NCBI GenBank assembly: GCA_028874315.1
Contig: JAPPKM010000018.1
Span: 1-40,010, forward strand
Direction: 5' to 3'
DNA length: 40,010 bases
From: Chloroflexota bacterium
GTDB lineage: Bacteria > Chloroflexota > UBA11872
In this document: in pieces, positions 1 to 8,902 of the stretch
Numbering within the stretch: position 1 is the stretch's first letter
Layout: each line of letters begins with the position of its first letter
Translations under genes and position numbers: made by a program
Notes under the pieces: generated by a model
What the model was told of the DNA's origin: nothing
Seen by the model: only the letters and a program-made list of their open reading frames with translations
Database searches by the model: none

Positions 1-165
1 GTCGGCTGACCTGAAGTGCACGCGCGCCGGGTTGAGGGGCAGAGGTTCCCAGTCGGTCGGGCGCCATTGCCGGTTCGGGTGGACGATGACCCAGGCGGTG
101 CGCAAGACGATCAGGACGTAGGCGGCTGCGGACAGGCCGAGGCCGAGGAGGATGACGCGGGTCAT
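1..165 (-). CDS. N-terminus of membrane-anchored alpha/beta-hydrolase-like protein (partial)
   Basis: The first 55 codons of a minus-strand gene are visible; the rest lies beyond the left edge. Its ATG (163-165) overlaps the trpA stop codon in an ATGA arrangement, so it looks translationally coupled to the trp operon. The protein starts [20 protein letters not shown], an uncleaved-looking hydrophobic anchor of about 20 residues. It continues with WRPTDWEPLPL and PARVHFRSAD. A proline-rich stretch followed by a strand ending in an S-A/x-D turn is typical of the start of membrane-anchored alpha/beta hydrolases (BEM46 or dienelactone type). The catalytic residues are not in the window, so the family call is an inference from a short segment. 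No role in tryptophan synthesis is implied. Confidence 0.5.
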   Translation of the reverse strand, partial: MTRVILLGLGLSAAAYVLIVLRTAWVIVHPNRQWRPTDWEPLPLNPARVHFRSAD

Positions 166-950
166 GCCGCGGCCGCCAGCTTTCTGACATGGGCGGCGGC
201 GGCTTCGACGCCTTTGCTCGGCGGGCTGGCCTGCACGATGTCTATGAGCGCGCTGGCGACGATGGCGCCTTCGGCGCGACCGTGCAGCGCCCGCAGGTGC
301 TCGGGTTTGGAGATGCCGAAGCCGACCACGCGCGGGACGCTGGTGGCCTCTCCCACACGGGCGAGGTAGGCCGGAAGGTTGTCGGCGAGCCGTGCGCGGC
401 TGCCGGTGACGCCGGTGACGCTGACGCAGTAGATGAAGCCCTTCGCCCCGTTGCCGACTTGCCGCAGTCGCTGACGCGGCGTGGTCGGGGCCGCAAAGCG
501 GATGAGGTACAGGCCATGCTGGGCATTCGCGGTCTCGATGTCGTCGGCGTGCTCCGGCAGGACGTCCGGAACAATCAGTCCGTCGGCTCCGGCTGCCGCG
601 AGCTCGCGCGCCAGCGAGCCAAAGCCGAACTGCATGAACGGGTTGGCGTAGCCCATCGGGACCAACGGTATGTCGGTTTGCGAACGAATCCGCTCGATCA
701 TGTTGAAGGCGTCCTCAAGCCACACGCCTCCTTCCAGCGCGATCTGTGAGGCCAATTGCACCGTGGGGCCGTCAGCGATGGGATCGCTGAAGGGCATGCC
801 GATCTCGAGCATGTCGGCACCGGCTTCAACGTAGGCAAGCGCCAGTTCGACGGCGGATTCACGCGTTGGATATCCAACGGTGACGTACGGGGCCAGGACG
901 AGGCGCGAATCGGCTCGGGCCGAAATGAAGGACGCGTCGATGCGGTTCAT
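162..950 (-). CDS. trpA: Tryptophan synthase alpha subunit
   Basis: TrpA cleaves indole-3-glycerol phosphate to indole and glyceraldehyde 3-phosphate and passes indole to TrpB through the alpha2-beta2 tunnel in the cytoplasm. The 262-residue product is a full-length TIM barrel. The motif [15 protein letters not shown] places Glu49 and Asp60 at the numbering of the two catalytic acids of the E. coli enzyme. Phosphate-binding strands are seen as SVTGVTGSR and [11 protein letters not shown]. The ATG (948-950) overlaps the trpB stop as ATGA, so the two subunits should be translated in step. It is the last recognised trp gene of the operon; the next gene overlaps its stop codon in the same way. 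Confidence 0.97.
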   Translation of the reverse strand: MNRIDASFISARADSRLVLAPYVTVGYPTRESAVELALAYVEAGADMLEIGMPFSDPIADGPTVQLASQIALEGGVWLEDAFNMIERIRSQTDIPLVPMGYANPFMQFGFGSLARELAAAGADGLIVPDVLPEHADDIETANAQHGLYLIRFAAPTTPRQRLRQVGNGAKGFIYCVSVTGVTGSRARLADNLPAYLARVGEATSVPRVVGFGISKPEHLRALHGRAEGAIVASALIDIVQASPPSKGVEAAAAHVRKLAAAA

Positions 951-2149
951 TCGCGGGTATCGAGTTCGGCGGCGATGGTCTCCATGTCCTTGTCGCCGCG
1001 TCCCGAGAGGTTGACCAGGATGAGGTGATCACTGCTTGTCTCGGACGCCATCCGGATCGCGCCAGCCACGGCGTGCGCGCTCTCAAGGGCCGGGATTATG
1101 CCTTCGGTTCGGGCCAGCAATTGAAGGGCGTCCATCGCGTCAGCGTCACCGAACGTGACAAACTCCGCCCGCCCGACGTGGTGAAGGTAGGCGAGTTCCG
1201 GCCCCACGCCCGGATAATCGAGACCCGCCGCGATGCTGTGGGTACCAATGATCTGCCCACCTTCGTCCTGAAGGAGAAGGCTGCGGGCGCCGTGGAGGAT
1301 TCCGGGAGTCCCGCTCTCCACGGTGGCTGCATGGTTTCCCTGATCGCCGCCGCGGCCGCCGGCTTCGACTCCGATCAGCGCGACGTCGGGGTCGTCGATG
1401 AACGCGGAGAAGATCCCAATGGCGTTGCTGCCGCCGTTGACGCAGGCGATCACCGTGTTGGGCAGGCCGCCGGCGAGTTCCTGGATCTGGGCGCGCGCTT
1501 CGCGGCCGATCACGCGCTGAAACTCGCGGACGATCTTGGGATAGGGATGTGGGCCAGTGGCGGAGCCGAAGAGGTAGAAGGTCGTTTCCACGTTTGTGAC
1601 CCAGTCACGAAGCGCTTCGTTGATGGCGTCCTTGAGGGTGCGGGTGCCGGAGGTCACGGATATGACTTCGGCACCAAGGGTGCGCATACGGGCGACGTTT
1701 AGCGCCTGGCGGTGGACGTCTTCCTCGCCCATGTAGACGACGCAGTCGAGGCCGAGCATGGCGCAGACGGTGGCGGAGGCGACGCCGTGCTGGCCGGCAC
1801 CGGTTTCGGCGATGACGCGTCGCTTGCCGCTGACGCGGGCCAGCAGACCCTGGCCGAGGGCGTTGTTGATCTTGTGGGCGCCGGTGTGGGCCAGGTCTTC
1901 GCGCTTCAGGTAGAGATGGGCGCCGCCGAGTTCGCGACTGAGGCGGGCGGCGTGGTAGGTGGGCGTGGGACGACCGGCGTACAAGCGAAGAAGGCTCTCG
2001 AGTTCGTCGACAAACGCTGGGTCACGATGGTGGCGATCGAAGGACGCCTCGAGTTCGTCGAGAGCGGCTACGAGGGTTTCAGGCACGTAGCGGCCGCCGA
2101 AGGGGCCGTAGTAGCCCGAGGCGTCGGGCAGCGAGCGTAGGTCAAGCAT
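947..2149 (-). CDS. trpB: Tryptophan synthase beta subunit
   Basis: TrpB is the PLP enzyme that condenses indole with L-serine to make tryptophan. I chose the ATG at 2149 ([20 protein letters not shown]) because the standard TrpB1 N-terminus with [12 protein letters not shown] begins there; upstream in-frame codons read through the previous gene in another frame. This gives 400 residues, the usual length. The PLP lysine is Lys93 in HTGAHKINN, the phosphate loop is GGSNAIG, and the family segment [11 protein letters not shown] is intact. The GPFGGRY start marks the TrpB1 type rather than the TrpB2 paralogue. Its start overlaps the 3' end of the lipoprotein gene by 8 bases, and its stop overlaps trpA. 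Confidence 0.97.
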   Translation of the reverse strand: MLDLRSLPDASGYYGPFGGRYVPETLVAALDELEASFDRHHRDPAFVDELESLLRLYAGRPTPTYHAARLSRELGGAHLYLKREDLAHTGAHKINNALGQGLLARVSGKRRVIAETGAGQHGVASATVCAMLGLDCVVYMGEEDVHRQALNVARMRTLGAEVISVTSGTRTLKDAINEALRDWVTNVETTFYLFGSATGPHPYPKIVREFQRVIGREARAQIQELAGGLPNTVIACVNGGSNAIGIFSAFIDDPDVALIGVEAGGRGGDQGNHAATVESGTPGILHGARSLLLQDEGGQIIGTHSIAAGLDYPGVGPELAYLHHVGRAEFVTFGDADAMDALQLLARTEGIIPALESAHAVAGAIRMASETSSDHLILVNLSGRGDKDMETIAAELDTRE

Positions 2150-3158
2150 TGGATGGTTGGGTTTCGGTGAGGTCTGACGGAATGCGGTTGATGAGGCGCT
2201 CACCCAGGACCGTGACCACGCCCGGATCCTGGGCGCTGAGGTAGACGAGCTCGAATAGGGCGGACACACGTCCCTGTCGCAGGATCAAGTAATAGATGTG
2301 TGGATCTCCCGGACCAAGCTCGCGCTCCTCCGGTTCGATTTTCGGGTCAATACGAACCTCAATCAGGCGATTCTGGTCGGCCAGATTGAACTGATCCGAC
2401 GTGCGCGTTCCGGGCTCAAGGTCCGGGTAGAACTGTCGGAAGAAGCCCAGTGCAGCTATGGCGTACGTGGGAGCGGCGCTATCAACCAGCTCATCGAACA
2501 TCCGGGAGGCGCCCTGGGTGTTGGCGTGGACGAACAGACGCTGAACGAGCTGCACCGGGCGTCCGGCTCCGGACCCTCCGCTGGGCTGACGGCTACTGCC
2601 GCTGACATAGAAGCTTACTAGGCCGGATTGGGCCATAAGCTCCTCGGACAAGAAGTCGCTCGGGTCGGACGTCTCGTCGCTCGTCTCGAGTCCAGGATCT
2701 ACCTCGGACGCCGGGATGACGAGCGATTTGGCGGTCTCGTTGGCCGTGATGGCGGCGATGTCGACCTCGGGAAGCGGGGTGGGTTGGGCTGTGGGCGTGG
2801 TTTCCGCGGCGGGCGTAGTTTCCGCGGGCGCCGAGGCAGGGGTGGTTGCGGGTTGGGCTGGGGTTACGCCACGGTCGGCCACGGCCTGCATGGCCTGCGA
2901 CGGCGTGGGCTCGGTCGTTGGCGGTCCCGCCGGCGCCGTGGCGGGCGAGGGCGTCAGGGCCGTGTCAGTGCCGGACTCGGGTTGAGGGGCGGCAGCGGGA
3001 GCGTTCAAGACAATGTCGCTCTGGCCGTCGGCGAATAGGAATGTGATCCGAGTCACGGGCTGGACCGGGCGCTCGCCATTCTCGAGTTGCAGCCCGTGCG
3101 TGCAGGCGGCCAGCCCGATGAGCCCCAGGCTCAGGACGATCAAGGAAAGGCGTCTCAT
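2142..3158 (-). CDS. Proline/threonine-rich lipoprotein of unknown function inside the trp operon
   Basis: The 338-residue product begins with a clear lipoprotein signal: MRR, a hydrophobic core, then the lipobox LAAC with the lipidated Cys at position 19. A short predicted strand follows ([18 protein letters not shown]). Residues of about 50 to 125 are low-complexity Ala/Pro/Thr/Glu sequence, probably a flexible tether. The C-terminal 170 or so residues look folded, with alternating strands ([45 protein letters not shown]). I do not recognise the domain; the early strands are loosely GerMN-like. The start overlaps the trpF stop (ATGA) and the end overlaps trpB by 8 bases, so it is cotranscribed and probably coupled. 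Nothing in it suggests an enzyme of tryptophan synthesis. Confidence 0.85.
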   Translation of the reverse strand: MRRLSLIVLSLGLIGLAACTHGLQLENGERPVQPVTRITFLFADGQSDIVLNAPAAAPQPESGTDTALTPSPATAPAGPPTTEPTPSQAMQAVADRGVTPAQPATTPASAPAETTPAAETTPTAQPTPLPEVDIAAITANETAKSLVIPASEVDPGLETSDETSDPSDFLSEELMAQSGLVSFYVSGSSRQPSGGSGAGRPVQLVQRLFVHANTQGASRMFDELVDSAAPTYAIAALGFFRQFYPDLEPGTRTSDQFNLADQNRLIEVRIDPKIEPEERELGPGDPHIYYLILRQGRVSALFELVYLSAQDPGVVTVLGERLINRIPSDLTETQPSNA

Positions 3159-3772
3159 CGCGTGTAAGCCGCCGCAAAGGCCAGGCGGGCGTTGCGGATG
3201 AACAGTTCGATCTTGTCATGGTCCTTACGCCGGTTCGTTTCCACGCCGCTGCTGACATCCACGCCGTAGGGGCGCGCGGCGGCAATGGCAGCGGACACGT
3301 TGTCCGGCGACAGGCCGCCTGAAAGGAGCACTCGATAGGCAAGGGCCGCGTCGCGTGCGATCGAGTAGTCCCAACTCTCGCCGGTCCCGCCGGCCTGTCC
3401 CTCGACGAGGGCGTCGAGGTGGTAGAGGGGTACCCGAAACTTCGGAAGCTCGCCGCGGTCGTTGGGAAGCCGGAGCGTCTTGACCGCGCGTTCGCCGAAA
3501 GCCCGACAGTAGGCCGGCGTCTCGGCACCGGAGAGTTGCACGCGGTCGAGCCCACAGGCGTCAATGACTTCGTCGACCTCCGCGCGGGGCGCGTCGACAA
3601 ACACGCCGATGCGTTCCACGTGCGGTGGGGCGGTGTCGAAGATCGCGCGGGCCTGGGCGAGGGTTCGGCGGCGACGGGCGGGAGCAAAGATCACGCTCAC
3701 CATGTCGGCACCGGCCGCCACGGCAACGTGGGCGTCGGCTGGTTCCAAGAGACCGCAGATCTTGACGAGCAT
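3155..3772 (-). CDS. trpF: Phosphoribosylanthranilate isomerase
   Basis: TrpF performs the Amadori rearrangement of N-(5'-phosphoribosyl)anthranilate to CdRP in the cytoplasm. The 205-residue TIM barrel starts MLVKICGL, with the catalytic Cys at position 6. The catalytic Asp lies in YHLDALVEGQAGGTG, followed by the phosphate-binding LLSGGLSPDNV and GVDVSSGVE. Two family positions differ: VQLSG replaces the common VQLHG, and the usual SPR after the second strand reads ARRRR. Neither is known to be essential. The ATG at 3772 has no clear Shine-Dalgarno sequence and lies 7 bases after trpC, so translation probably depends on coupling. Its TGA overlaps the ATG of the lipoprotein gene. Confidence 0.95.
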   Translation of the reverse strand: MLVKICGLLEPADAHVAVAAGADMVSVIFAPARRRRTLAQARAIFDTAPPHVERIGVFVDAPRAEVDEVIDACGLDRVQLSGAETPAYCRAFGERAVKTLRLPNDRGELPKFRVPLYHLDALVEGQAGGTGESWDYSIARDAALAYRVLLSGGLSPDNVSAAIAAARPYGVDVSSGVETNRRKDHDKIELFIRNARLAFAAAYTR

Positions 3773-3779
3773 GAAGGAA

Positions 3780-4559
3780 CTACTCGCCGGCCTCGACCAA
3801 CATGCGGAGCTGTTCCAGCGGGTCGTCGGCCTTCATGATCGACTCGCCGACGAGAATGCCGCTGACGCCGGCCGCCGCCAGCCGCTCGACGTCGTGCGCG
3901 GTGTGGACGCCGCTTTCGCTCACGACGGTGATTTCTTCGGGAATCAGCTTGCAGAGTTCCTCAGTGACGGCGAGATCGGTTGTGAACTCGCGAAGGTTGC
4001 GGTTATTGATGCCGATAATGCGGGCGCCGGCCAAGAGGGCTTCGTCAAGCTCTTCCTCGGTGTGGATCTCGACGAGGGCTTCCATCTCAAGCCGGTGAAC
4101 AAGCGTAAGCTGCGCCGCAAGGTCCTGATCGAGCGTGAGGCCGGTTATGAGCAGCACGGCGTCGGCTCCGGCGGCCGCGGCCTCGAAGATCTGATAGTCA
4201 TTGATGACGAAGTCTTTCTGCAGAACCGGCAGATCCGCCGCGGTGCGCGCCGCACGCAGGTCGGCATGGGTGCCGCCGAAGAATGGTTCGTCGGTGAGGA
4301 CGGAAATGCCGATCGCACCTCCAGCCTGGTAGCGGGCCGCCCAGGCGGCGGGATCGACGTCTTCGGCGAAGACGCCGGCGGAGGGCGAGCGCCGCTTAAT
4401 TTCGGCCATCACGCCGACGCCCTCCTCGTCAAGTGCGTGCCAAAGCGAGCGCGTGGGCGTGCGTTGCGCAAGACGGGTTTCGAGTTCGGCCAGATTGGCG
4501 CGCTCCGCACGGGCCGCCACATCGATGCGCTTCCTGGCGACAATTTCGTCGAGGATCAC
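3780..4559 (-). CDS. trpC: Indole-3-glycerol phosphate synthase
   Basis: TrpC closes the indole ring by decarboxylating CdRP to indole-3-glycerol phosphate. The 259-residue product has the complete set of family motifs: EIKRRSPSAG with the catalytic Lys, QKDFVINDYQI with the second Lys, ALVEIHTEEEL, GINNRNL and VSESGV. The start codon is GTG at 4557-4559, giving (M)ILDEIVARKR; no earlier in-frame start fits. It begins only 3 bases after trpD stops and ends 7 bases before trpF, and it is a separate polypeptide from TrpF, unlike the enterobacterial fusion. Confidence 0.96.
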   Translation of the reverse strand: MILDEIVARKRIDVAARAERANLAELETRLAQRTPTRSLWHALDEEGVGVMAEIKRRSPSAGVFAEDVDPAAWAARYQAGGAIGISVLTDEPFFGGTHADLRAARTAADLPVLQKDFVINDYQIFEAAAAGADAVLLITGLTLDQDLAAQLTLVHRLEMEALVEIHTEEELDEALLAGARIIGINNRNLREFTTDLAVTEELCKLIPEEITVVSESGVHTAHDVERLAAAGVSGILVGESIMKADDPLEQLRMLVEAGE

Positions 4560-4562
4560 GAC

Positions 4563-5588
4563 CTACGCTCCGTCGCTCCTGTTCGAGACTTCGACGAGCC
4601 GGTCGAGGCAGGTGAGGGCCGCGCCGCTGGTGATGGCGTTCGAGGCTCGGGCGACGCCGTCACGCCAATCCGAGGCGATGCCGGCAGCGACGAGGGCGCC
4701 GGATGCGTTGGCCAGGACGATGTCATGCCGCGGACCAGTGTGAACGCCTTCCAGCAGCTCCCGGGTGAGGTCGGCCACGATTTGGGCATCGTGGGTGGCA
4801 AGTTCGCTGGCGTCCCCACGTGGAAGTCCGAAGTCTGCCGGCGCGAGGTCGTATTCGGTCACCGTGCCGTCACTGACTTCGAAGACGTGGGTTGGGCCGG
4901 TGAGGGAGATCTCGTCCACGCCATCGTGTCCATGAACCACGAGCGCACGGCCGATCCCCAACAGTCGCAGCGCTTCGGCGATGGTGGGGGCGAGCGCGGG
5001 ATCTCCAACTCCAAGCAGGCGCCGCTGGGCGCCGGCGGGATTGGTGAGCGGTCCGAGGATGTTGAAGACGGTGCGAATGCCGATTTCGCGACGCAGCGGA
5101 GCGGCGAAGCGCATGGCGGGATGGAAGGCCTGCGCAAACATGAAGGCGACGCGGGCTTCGACGAGCGCTTGCGCCACCAATTCCGGCCCAGCCATAAGGT
5201 TGACGCCGAGCGCCTCAAGCACGTCGCCACTGCCGGCGGGGCGGGTGACTCCGCGGTTGCCATGCTTGGCGACCACGGCACCTGCCCCCGCGGCGACGAA
5301 GGCGGCGGCAGTTGAAACTCCGACCCAGCGGGTACGGCCGCCACCGGTGCCGCAGGTGTCGACGAGGGCGGCGCTGTCGACGTGGACGCTCAGCGCGTGG
5401 CGGGTCATGCTGGCGGCGAAGCCCGCGATTTCGGCGGCCGTTTCGCCCTTGAAGCGGAGCGCGGTGACGAATGCGCCGAACTGGGCGGGCGACATCTCGT
5501 CTTCGAGGATCGCGTCCATAAGGCTGTCCGCCGTCGCTCGGTCGAGATCATCGCCATCAACGACCGAACGGATGGCTGCGGTAATCAT
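4563..5588 (-). CDS. trpD: Anthranilate phosphoribosyltransferase with altered PRPP loop
   Basis: TrpD transfers the phosphoribosyl group of PRPP to anthranilate. The 341-residue product has the full family layout: helical N-terminal domain ([20 protein letters not shown]), [22 protein letters not shown], the metal-binding [10 protein letters not shown], and a C-terminal ANASGAL. The PRPP loop is unusual. The family pattern GTGGD-x4-FN-x-ST reads here [17 protein letters not shown]: the Asp of GTGGD is Gly, the Thr/Phe before the Asn are Arg/Trp or Val, and the Asn of NxST is Gly. The usual SS after KHGNR is also changed ([10 protein letters not shown]). Reading on both sides stays in frame, so this is substitution and not frameshift. 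The ATG overlaps the trpG stop. It is the only trpD in the window and probably functional. Confidence 0.93.
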   Translation of the reverse strand: MITAAIRSVVDGDDLDRATADSLMDAILEDEMSPAQFGAFVTALRFKGETAAEIAGFAASMTRHALSVHVDSAALVDTCGTGGGRTRWVGVSTAAAFVAAGAGAVVAKHGNRGVTRPAGSGDVLEALGVNLMAGPELVAQALVEARVAFMFAQAFHPAMRFAAPLRREIGIRTVFNILGPLTNPAGAQRRLLGVGDPALAPTIAEALRLLGIGRALVVHGHDGVDEISLTGPTHVFEVSDGTVTEYDLAPADFGLPRGDASELATHDAQIVADLTRELLEGVHTGPRHDIVLANASGALVAAGIASDWRDGVARASNAITSGAALTCLDRLVEVSNRSDGA

Positions 5589-6169
5589 GCGGCCACCGGC
5601 ACTTCGGCCAACTGGAGGAAGTTCCGCAAGAGCGCGGGTCCAGCGGCGGTCAAGATCGATTCCGGGTGGAACTGCACGCCATAGATGGGGTGCGAACGAT
5701 GCTGCACTCCCATGATAAGCCCGTCCGGGCTCTCGGCCGTGACTTCGAGATCTTCGGGAAGACTGTCGCGGGCTACGATCAAGGAGTGATAGCGGGTGGC
5801 CTGGAATGGATTGGGGAGGTCGGCGAAGAGCCGGCGGCCGTCGTGGGCAATGGGCGAGGTTTTGCCGTGCATGAGCACGGGGGCGCGAACCACCTGGCCG
5901 CCGAACGCCGCGCCGATGGCCTGATGACCGAGGCAGACTCCCAGGGTGGGCACGGTAGGGCCGAGTTCGCGGATGAGTCCGACGGAGATTCCAGCCTCAT
6001 GCGGGGTGCACGGGCCGGGTGAGATGACGATGGCGTCCGGCGACATGGCCTTGACGTCGTCGACGGCAATCACATCGTTGCGATAGACCGTGACGTCCGG
6101 CTGCAGGACCTGCAGGTACTGCACAAGGTTGTAGGTAAACGAGTCGTAGTTATCCAGGACGAGCAGCAC
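5585..6169 (-). CDS. trpG: Anthranilate synthase glutamine amidotransferase component
   Basis: TrpG hydrolyses glutamine and delivers ammonia to TrpE. I start it at GTG 6167-6169, which gives (M)[15 protein letters not shown], the canonical class I amidotransferase start. A strong GGAGGAGG lies about 6 bases upstream, inside the trpE coding end. The product is 194 residues, with catalytic Cys79 in GVCLGHQ and the His/Glu of the triad in QFHPES. The gene overlaps trpE by 20 bases and trpD by 4. The same protein can also serve para-aminobenzoate synthesis in bacteria that lack pabA; the sequence does not show whether that applies here. Confidence 0.96.
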   Translation of the reverse strand: MLLVLDNYDSFTYNLVQYLQVLQPDVTVYRNDVIAVDDVKAMSPDAIVISPGPCTPHEAGISVGLIRELGPTVPTLGVCLGHQAIGAAFGGQVVRAPVLMHGKTSPIAHDGRRLFADLPNPFQATRYHSLIVARDSLPEDLEVTAESPDGLIMGVQHRSHPIYGVQFHPESILTAAGPALLRNFLQLAEVPVAA

Positions 6170-7655
6170 GAGCCGCCTCCTCCGCGAGTTCGATGGCCTG
6201 CAACACGGCACGGGCCTTGTTGATGCATTCCTGGTATTCGGTTGCCGGCACCGAGTCGGCCACGATGCCCGCGCCGGCCTGGACATGGGCGCGGCCGTCG
6301 TGGGCCAGCAAGGTGCGAATGGTGATGGCGGTGTCCATGTCGCCGGAGTGGCTGATATAGCCGACAGCGCCGCCATAGGGTCCGCGTCGAAGATCCTCGA
6401 GTTCGGCGATGATCTCCATGGCACGAATCTTGGGCGCGCCGCTGAGGGTGCCGGCCGGGAAGCAGGCGCGCAGGGCATCGACGCCGCGGTACCGCGGATC
6501 GAGCTGGCCGCTCACGTCGCTGACGATGTGCATGACGTGCGAGAAGCGCTCGACGATCATCAGGTCATCAACGTTGACCGTGCCGGGCCTGGAGACTCGA
6601 CCGAGATCGTTGCGGCCGAGGTCGACGAGCATGACGTGCTCGGCACATTCCTTGGGGTCGGCGAGAAGATCGCGTTCGAGTTGGGCTTCCTGGTCGGGCG
6701 TTGAGCCGCGGGGGCGCGTGCCGGCGATGGGACGGGTTCTGGCCCGACCGTCGACCGCCTGGAGGAGCATCTCGGGCGATGCGCCGGCCAACTGGAGATC
6801 GCCGCAGTCGAGGAAGAACATGTAGGGGGACGGGTTGACGCGACGCAAATGGCGGTAGACCTGAAAGGCATCGACGCTGAGGGGGCGGCTGAATCGAATC
6901 GACGGCACGACCTGGATGATGTCGCCGGCGGCAACGTATTCCTTGGCTTTGCGCACGCAGTCCTCGAATTGGGCCCGGGTCATGCTCTGGGAGGCACCTT
7001 CGCCGCTCGGCGTTGGGAGCGGCGGAGGCGCGGGAGGCGGACCATCGAGGCGTTGGGACAGCCGATCAAGGCGCGCCTCGGCGGCGGCCAGTGCGGCGTC
7101 GGCGTTGCCGGCGGGGTGTGCAAGGGTCACGAGCCGCAGGACCTGTGTGACGTGGTCAAACACAACCAGATCGTCGCAGTACATGAACACGGCGTCGGGT
7201 ACGCCAAGGGTGTCCTTCGCCGGGACGGGGAGTCGCTCGAAGTCGGCGGCGACGTCGTAGCTGAGGTAGCCGACGGCGCCACCCTGGAACGGCGGAAGTT
7301 CAGGATGTGTGGCAATTGGGAAGGGATGTTTGAGTCCGGCGATGAATTGAAGTGGATCGTCGTACGTGCGGGTCACCGCGGTGCTCTTACCGTTTGCCAC
7401 CGTGGCCCGGCCGTCACGCAAGCGCGCGACCGTTTGCGGGGCTCCGGCCACAAAGGAGTAGCGGCCGACGGACTCACCACGCTCCACGCTTTCCAGGAGG
7501 AATGAGGGACCGTGACCGCGCAACTTGAGGTACGCAGCCACGGGGGTGTCGAGGTCGGCCGGAAGGTCGCGGAAGACGGGGACGCCACGCCCGGCGCGCA
7601 GTTGCTCGAGCGTCCAGGCGCCTGCCTCCGTGCGGGACGGTGCAGTGGACAGCAT
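6150..7655 (-). CDS. trpE: Anthranilate synthase component I
   Basis: TrpE converts chorismate and ammonia from TrpG to anthranilate, the committed step. The ATG at 7653-7655 has GGAAGGAGGG ending 5 bases upstream. The 501-residue product has the N-terminal regulatory segment [17 protein letters not shown], whose LLES element forms the tryptophan feedback site in characterised enzymes. The C-terminal chorismate-binding domain includes [27 protein letters not shown] and [14 protein letters not shown]. It is the first gene after the T-box leader, so expression should respond to uncharged tRNA-Trp while activity is controlled by tryptophan itself. Confidence 0.97.
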   Translation of the reverse strand: MLSTAPSRTEAGAWTLEQLRAGRGVPVFRDLPADLDTPVAAYLKLRGHGPSFLLESVERGESVGRYSFVAGAPQTVARLRDGRATVANGKSTAVTRTYDDPLQFIAGLKHPFPIATHPELPPFQGGAVGYLSYDVAADFERLPVPAKDTLGVPDAVFMYCDDLVVFDHVTQVLRLVTLAHPAGNADAALAAAEARLDRLSQRLDGPPPAPPPLPTPSGEGASQSMTRAQFEDCVRKAKEYVAAGDIIQVVPSIRFSRPLSVDAFQVYRHLRRVNPSPYMFFLDCGDLQLAGASPEMLLQAVDGRARTRPIAGTRPRGSTPDQEAQLERDLLADPKECAEHVMLVDLGRNDLGRVSRPGTVNVDDLMIVERFSHVMHIVSDVSGQLDPRYRGVDALRACFPAGTLSGAPKIRAMEIIAELEDLRRGPYGGAVGYISHSGDMDTAITIRTLLAHDGRAHVQAGAGIVADSVPATEYQECINKARAVLQAIELAEEAARAARPG

Positions 7656-7685
7656 GTGGCCCCTCCTTCCGGCGGCTTAAAGCAG

Positions 7686-7716
7686 AAAACCTCTCGCGAC
7701 AGGGGGCGAGAGGTTT
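7686..7716 (-). terminator. Intrinsic terminator of the trp T-box leader
   Basis: A perfect 8-bp stem CCTCTCGC/GCGAGAGG (7713-7706 with 7697-7690) with an 8-base loop is followed by TTTT. The preceding AAA can extend the stem into the T run. It lies between the T-box sequence and the trpE ribosome-binding site, where a leader terminator is expected. Confidence 0.92.
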
Positions 7717-7861
7717 GTGGCCTTCGCGGTGCCACCCCTACTTCGAGCGCCGAAAGCGCTCCTCACAGGTACGGAGCCAGGGGCTCGATACCCTGCCCGG
7801 ATAACGGTGGGCCTCCGTCGGAGCCTACTGGGCGATGCCGTTCGGTCCGCGGCTCACGGGG

Positions 7862-7864
7862 CCA
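7862..7864 (-). promoter_or_regulatory. T-box specifier codon TGG (Trp)
   Basis: This is the triplet that should pair with the tRNA-Trp anticodon CCA. It lies in the 3' side of the Stem I internal loop in the context GTCGAATGGCCCC, after the GAA of the loop-E-like motif and before the TGAG of the K-turn. The assignment is supported independently by the downstream trp genes and by the TGGC bulge of the T-box. Confidence 0.85.
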
Positions 7865-7963
7865 TTCGACGCAGTTTCCACGACCGGGCTTTCAGCGCAA
7901 GGCCCGGTTCTCTGGCGTGGAAGGTCGCGCGTACTCGTCCCGATCAACGCCTTTCCGCAGGCA

Positions 7964-7992
7964 AGCGTAGAGGTGAGGCGATTGTGCGTCAA
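7964..7992 (-). promoter_or_regulatory. Sigma-70-type promoter for the trp leader
   Basis: TTGACG (7992-7987) and TACGCT (7969-7964) are separated by exactly 17 bases. Transcription would start near 7957, just before Stem I of the T-box, and lies downstream of the stop codon of the preceding gene on the same strand. Confidence 0.7.
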
Positions 7993-8044
7993 CGGTTATT
8001 TCGGACGTCCTGGGTTCAACGCGGTGGGACGGAGCGTGGCGATG

Positions 8045-8872
8045 TCAGCTGCCGCGCGCCGCCGCGATCAGGCCACGAATGGACACCGTGTGAGCCCGCA
8101 GCATGTCGGTGGGGTCGTCGGCGCCTTCGGGGTGGCGACCCTCCCATTCGGTGGAGATGTACCCGTCGTAGTTCGACTGGACGAGGCGGTTGACCATGGC
8201 AGCCAACGGAAGGTCGCCCTGGCCAGGGCCCACGGATTCCCAACCGTCGCGACCTCCGCCGGTGAGCTTCATGTCTTTGAAATGCGCATGGATGACGTCG
8301 CGGTGAATGAGATCCCAGGTCTGGTCGACGGTCTCGCCGTGGCGGACGGGATGGGCGAAGTCCCAGACCACGCCAATGCCGGTGTGGTCGGCAAGGTCGA
8401 GGACGCGCCGAACGCGCCGGCCGGTTGAGAAGGCGTCGTGGGTCTCCAGGGCAAGGCGGATGCCGAACGGGTCGGCTGCGACGGCGACCTCGCGCAGGGC
8501 CTCGGCGACCCAGCCGTTGACTTCGTCGTCGGAGGGTCCCGGGTCGTAGTTGCCGCCAAAGACGCGCACGATGGGAGCGTCCCAGGCATCGGCGAGTTCG
8601 ACAAAGGCGATGGCACGTTCGACCTCCTGCCGCCGTTCAGCGGGCGACGAGAAGGCGAAGCGAGCGCTGCTGCCGACGACGCAGATTTCGAGGCCGGCAT
8701 CGGCAACTGCCTCGAAGATTGCCGTGCGGCGTTCGGCAGGCATTGCAGGGTCGATGGGCTGGCCGTCGAGGTTTCGAAGTTCCAGTCCGTCACAGCCCGT
8801 GTCGGTCGCGACGGCGATGTGGCGCTCGAGCGGCCAGGCGGGTGCGGAGTACGTGGTGAAGGAAACGCGCAT
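8045..8872 (-). CDS. Sugar phosphate isomerase/epimerase-like TIM barrel protein
   Basis: This is a member of the xylose isomerase-like TIM barrel family (AP endonuclease 2 / IolE-like superfamily). The start at ATG 8872 gives MRVSFTTYSAPAWPLERHI, the usual first strand; the upstream in-frame sequence has no homologous character. The 275-residue product carries the family's metal-binding pattern: Glu in LALETHD, Asp/His in VVWDFAHP, His in IHAHFKD and Glu in ISTEWEG. Substrates of this family range over keto sugars, inosose and hydroxypyruvate, so the reaction is unknown. It precedes the trp promoter on the same strand with no terminator that I can see, so some read-through into the leader is possible. 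Confidence 0.85.
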   Translation of the reverse strand: MRVSFTTYSAPAWPLERHIAVATDTGCDGLELRNLDGQPIDPAMPAERRTAIFEAVADAGLEICVVGSSARFAFSSPAERRQEVERAIAFVELADAWDAPIVRVFGGNYDPGPSDDEVNGWVAEALREVAVAADPFGIRLALETHDAFSTGRRVRRVLDLADHTGIGVVWDFAHPVRHGETVDQTWDLIHRDVIHAHFKDMKLTGGGRDGWESVGPGQGDLPLAAMVNRLVQSNYDGYISTEWEGRHPEGADDPTDMLRAHTVSIRGLIAAARGS

Positions 8873-8902
8873 TGGCCCGGTCCCATGCGGAATACACGTG
8901 GG

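Larger units (their letters stand above)
7686..7957 (-). promoter_or_regulatory. Tryptophan-specific T-box leader of the trp operon
   Basis: The RNA from this segment has the ordered parts of a T-box riboswitch. Stem I closes with GCGG/CCGC. Its specifier loop has AGTA on one side and GAATGG on the other; the specifier triplet is TGG (7864-7862), the Trp codon. A distal arm ACCGGGC/GCCCGGT and an AGAGA bulge follow. Stem III carries CCGTTATC. The T-box itself is AGGGGTGGCACCGCG (7739-7725). Its TGGC bulge would pair with an acceptor end whose discriminator base is G, which is what bacterial tRNA-Trp carries. Binding of uncharged tRNA-Trp should favour the antiterminator and allow transcription of trpE onward. 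Start and folding are read by eye, not computed. Confidence 0.93.

Noticed and set aside
3564-5315. 583-codon open frame on the plus strand opposite trpF, trpC and trpD
   Set aside because: It is antisense to three well-supported trp genes, has no domain character, and long antisense frames are common in GC-rich coding DNA.
5300-5375. Frameshift in trpD as the cause of the odd PRPP loop
   Set aside because: The frame is correct on both sides of the loop (DTCGTGG before, [13 protein letters not shown] after) with no net shift, so the residues are genuine substitutions.
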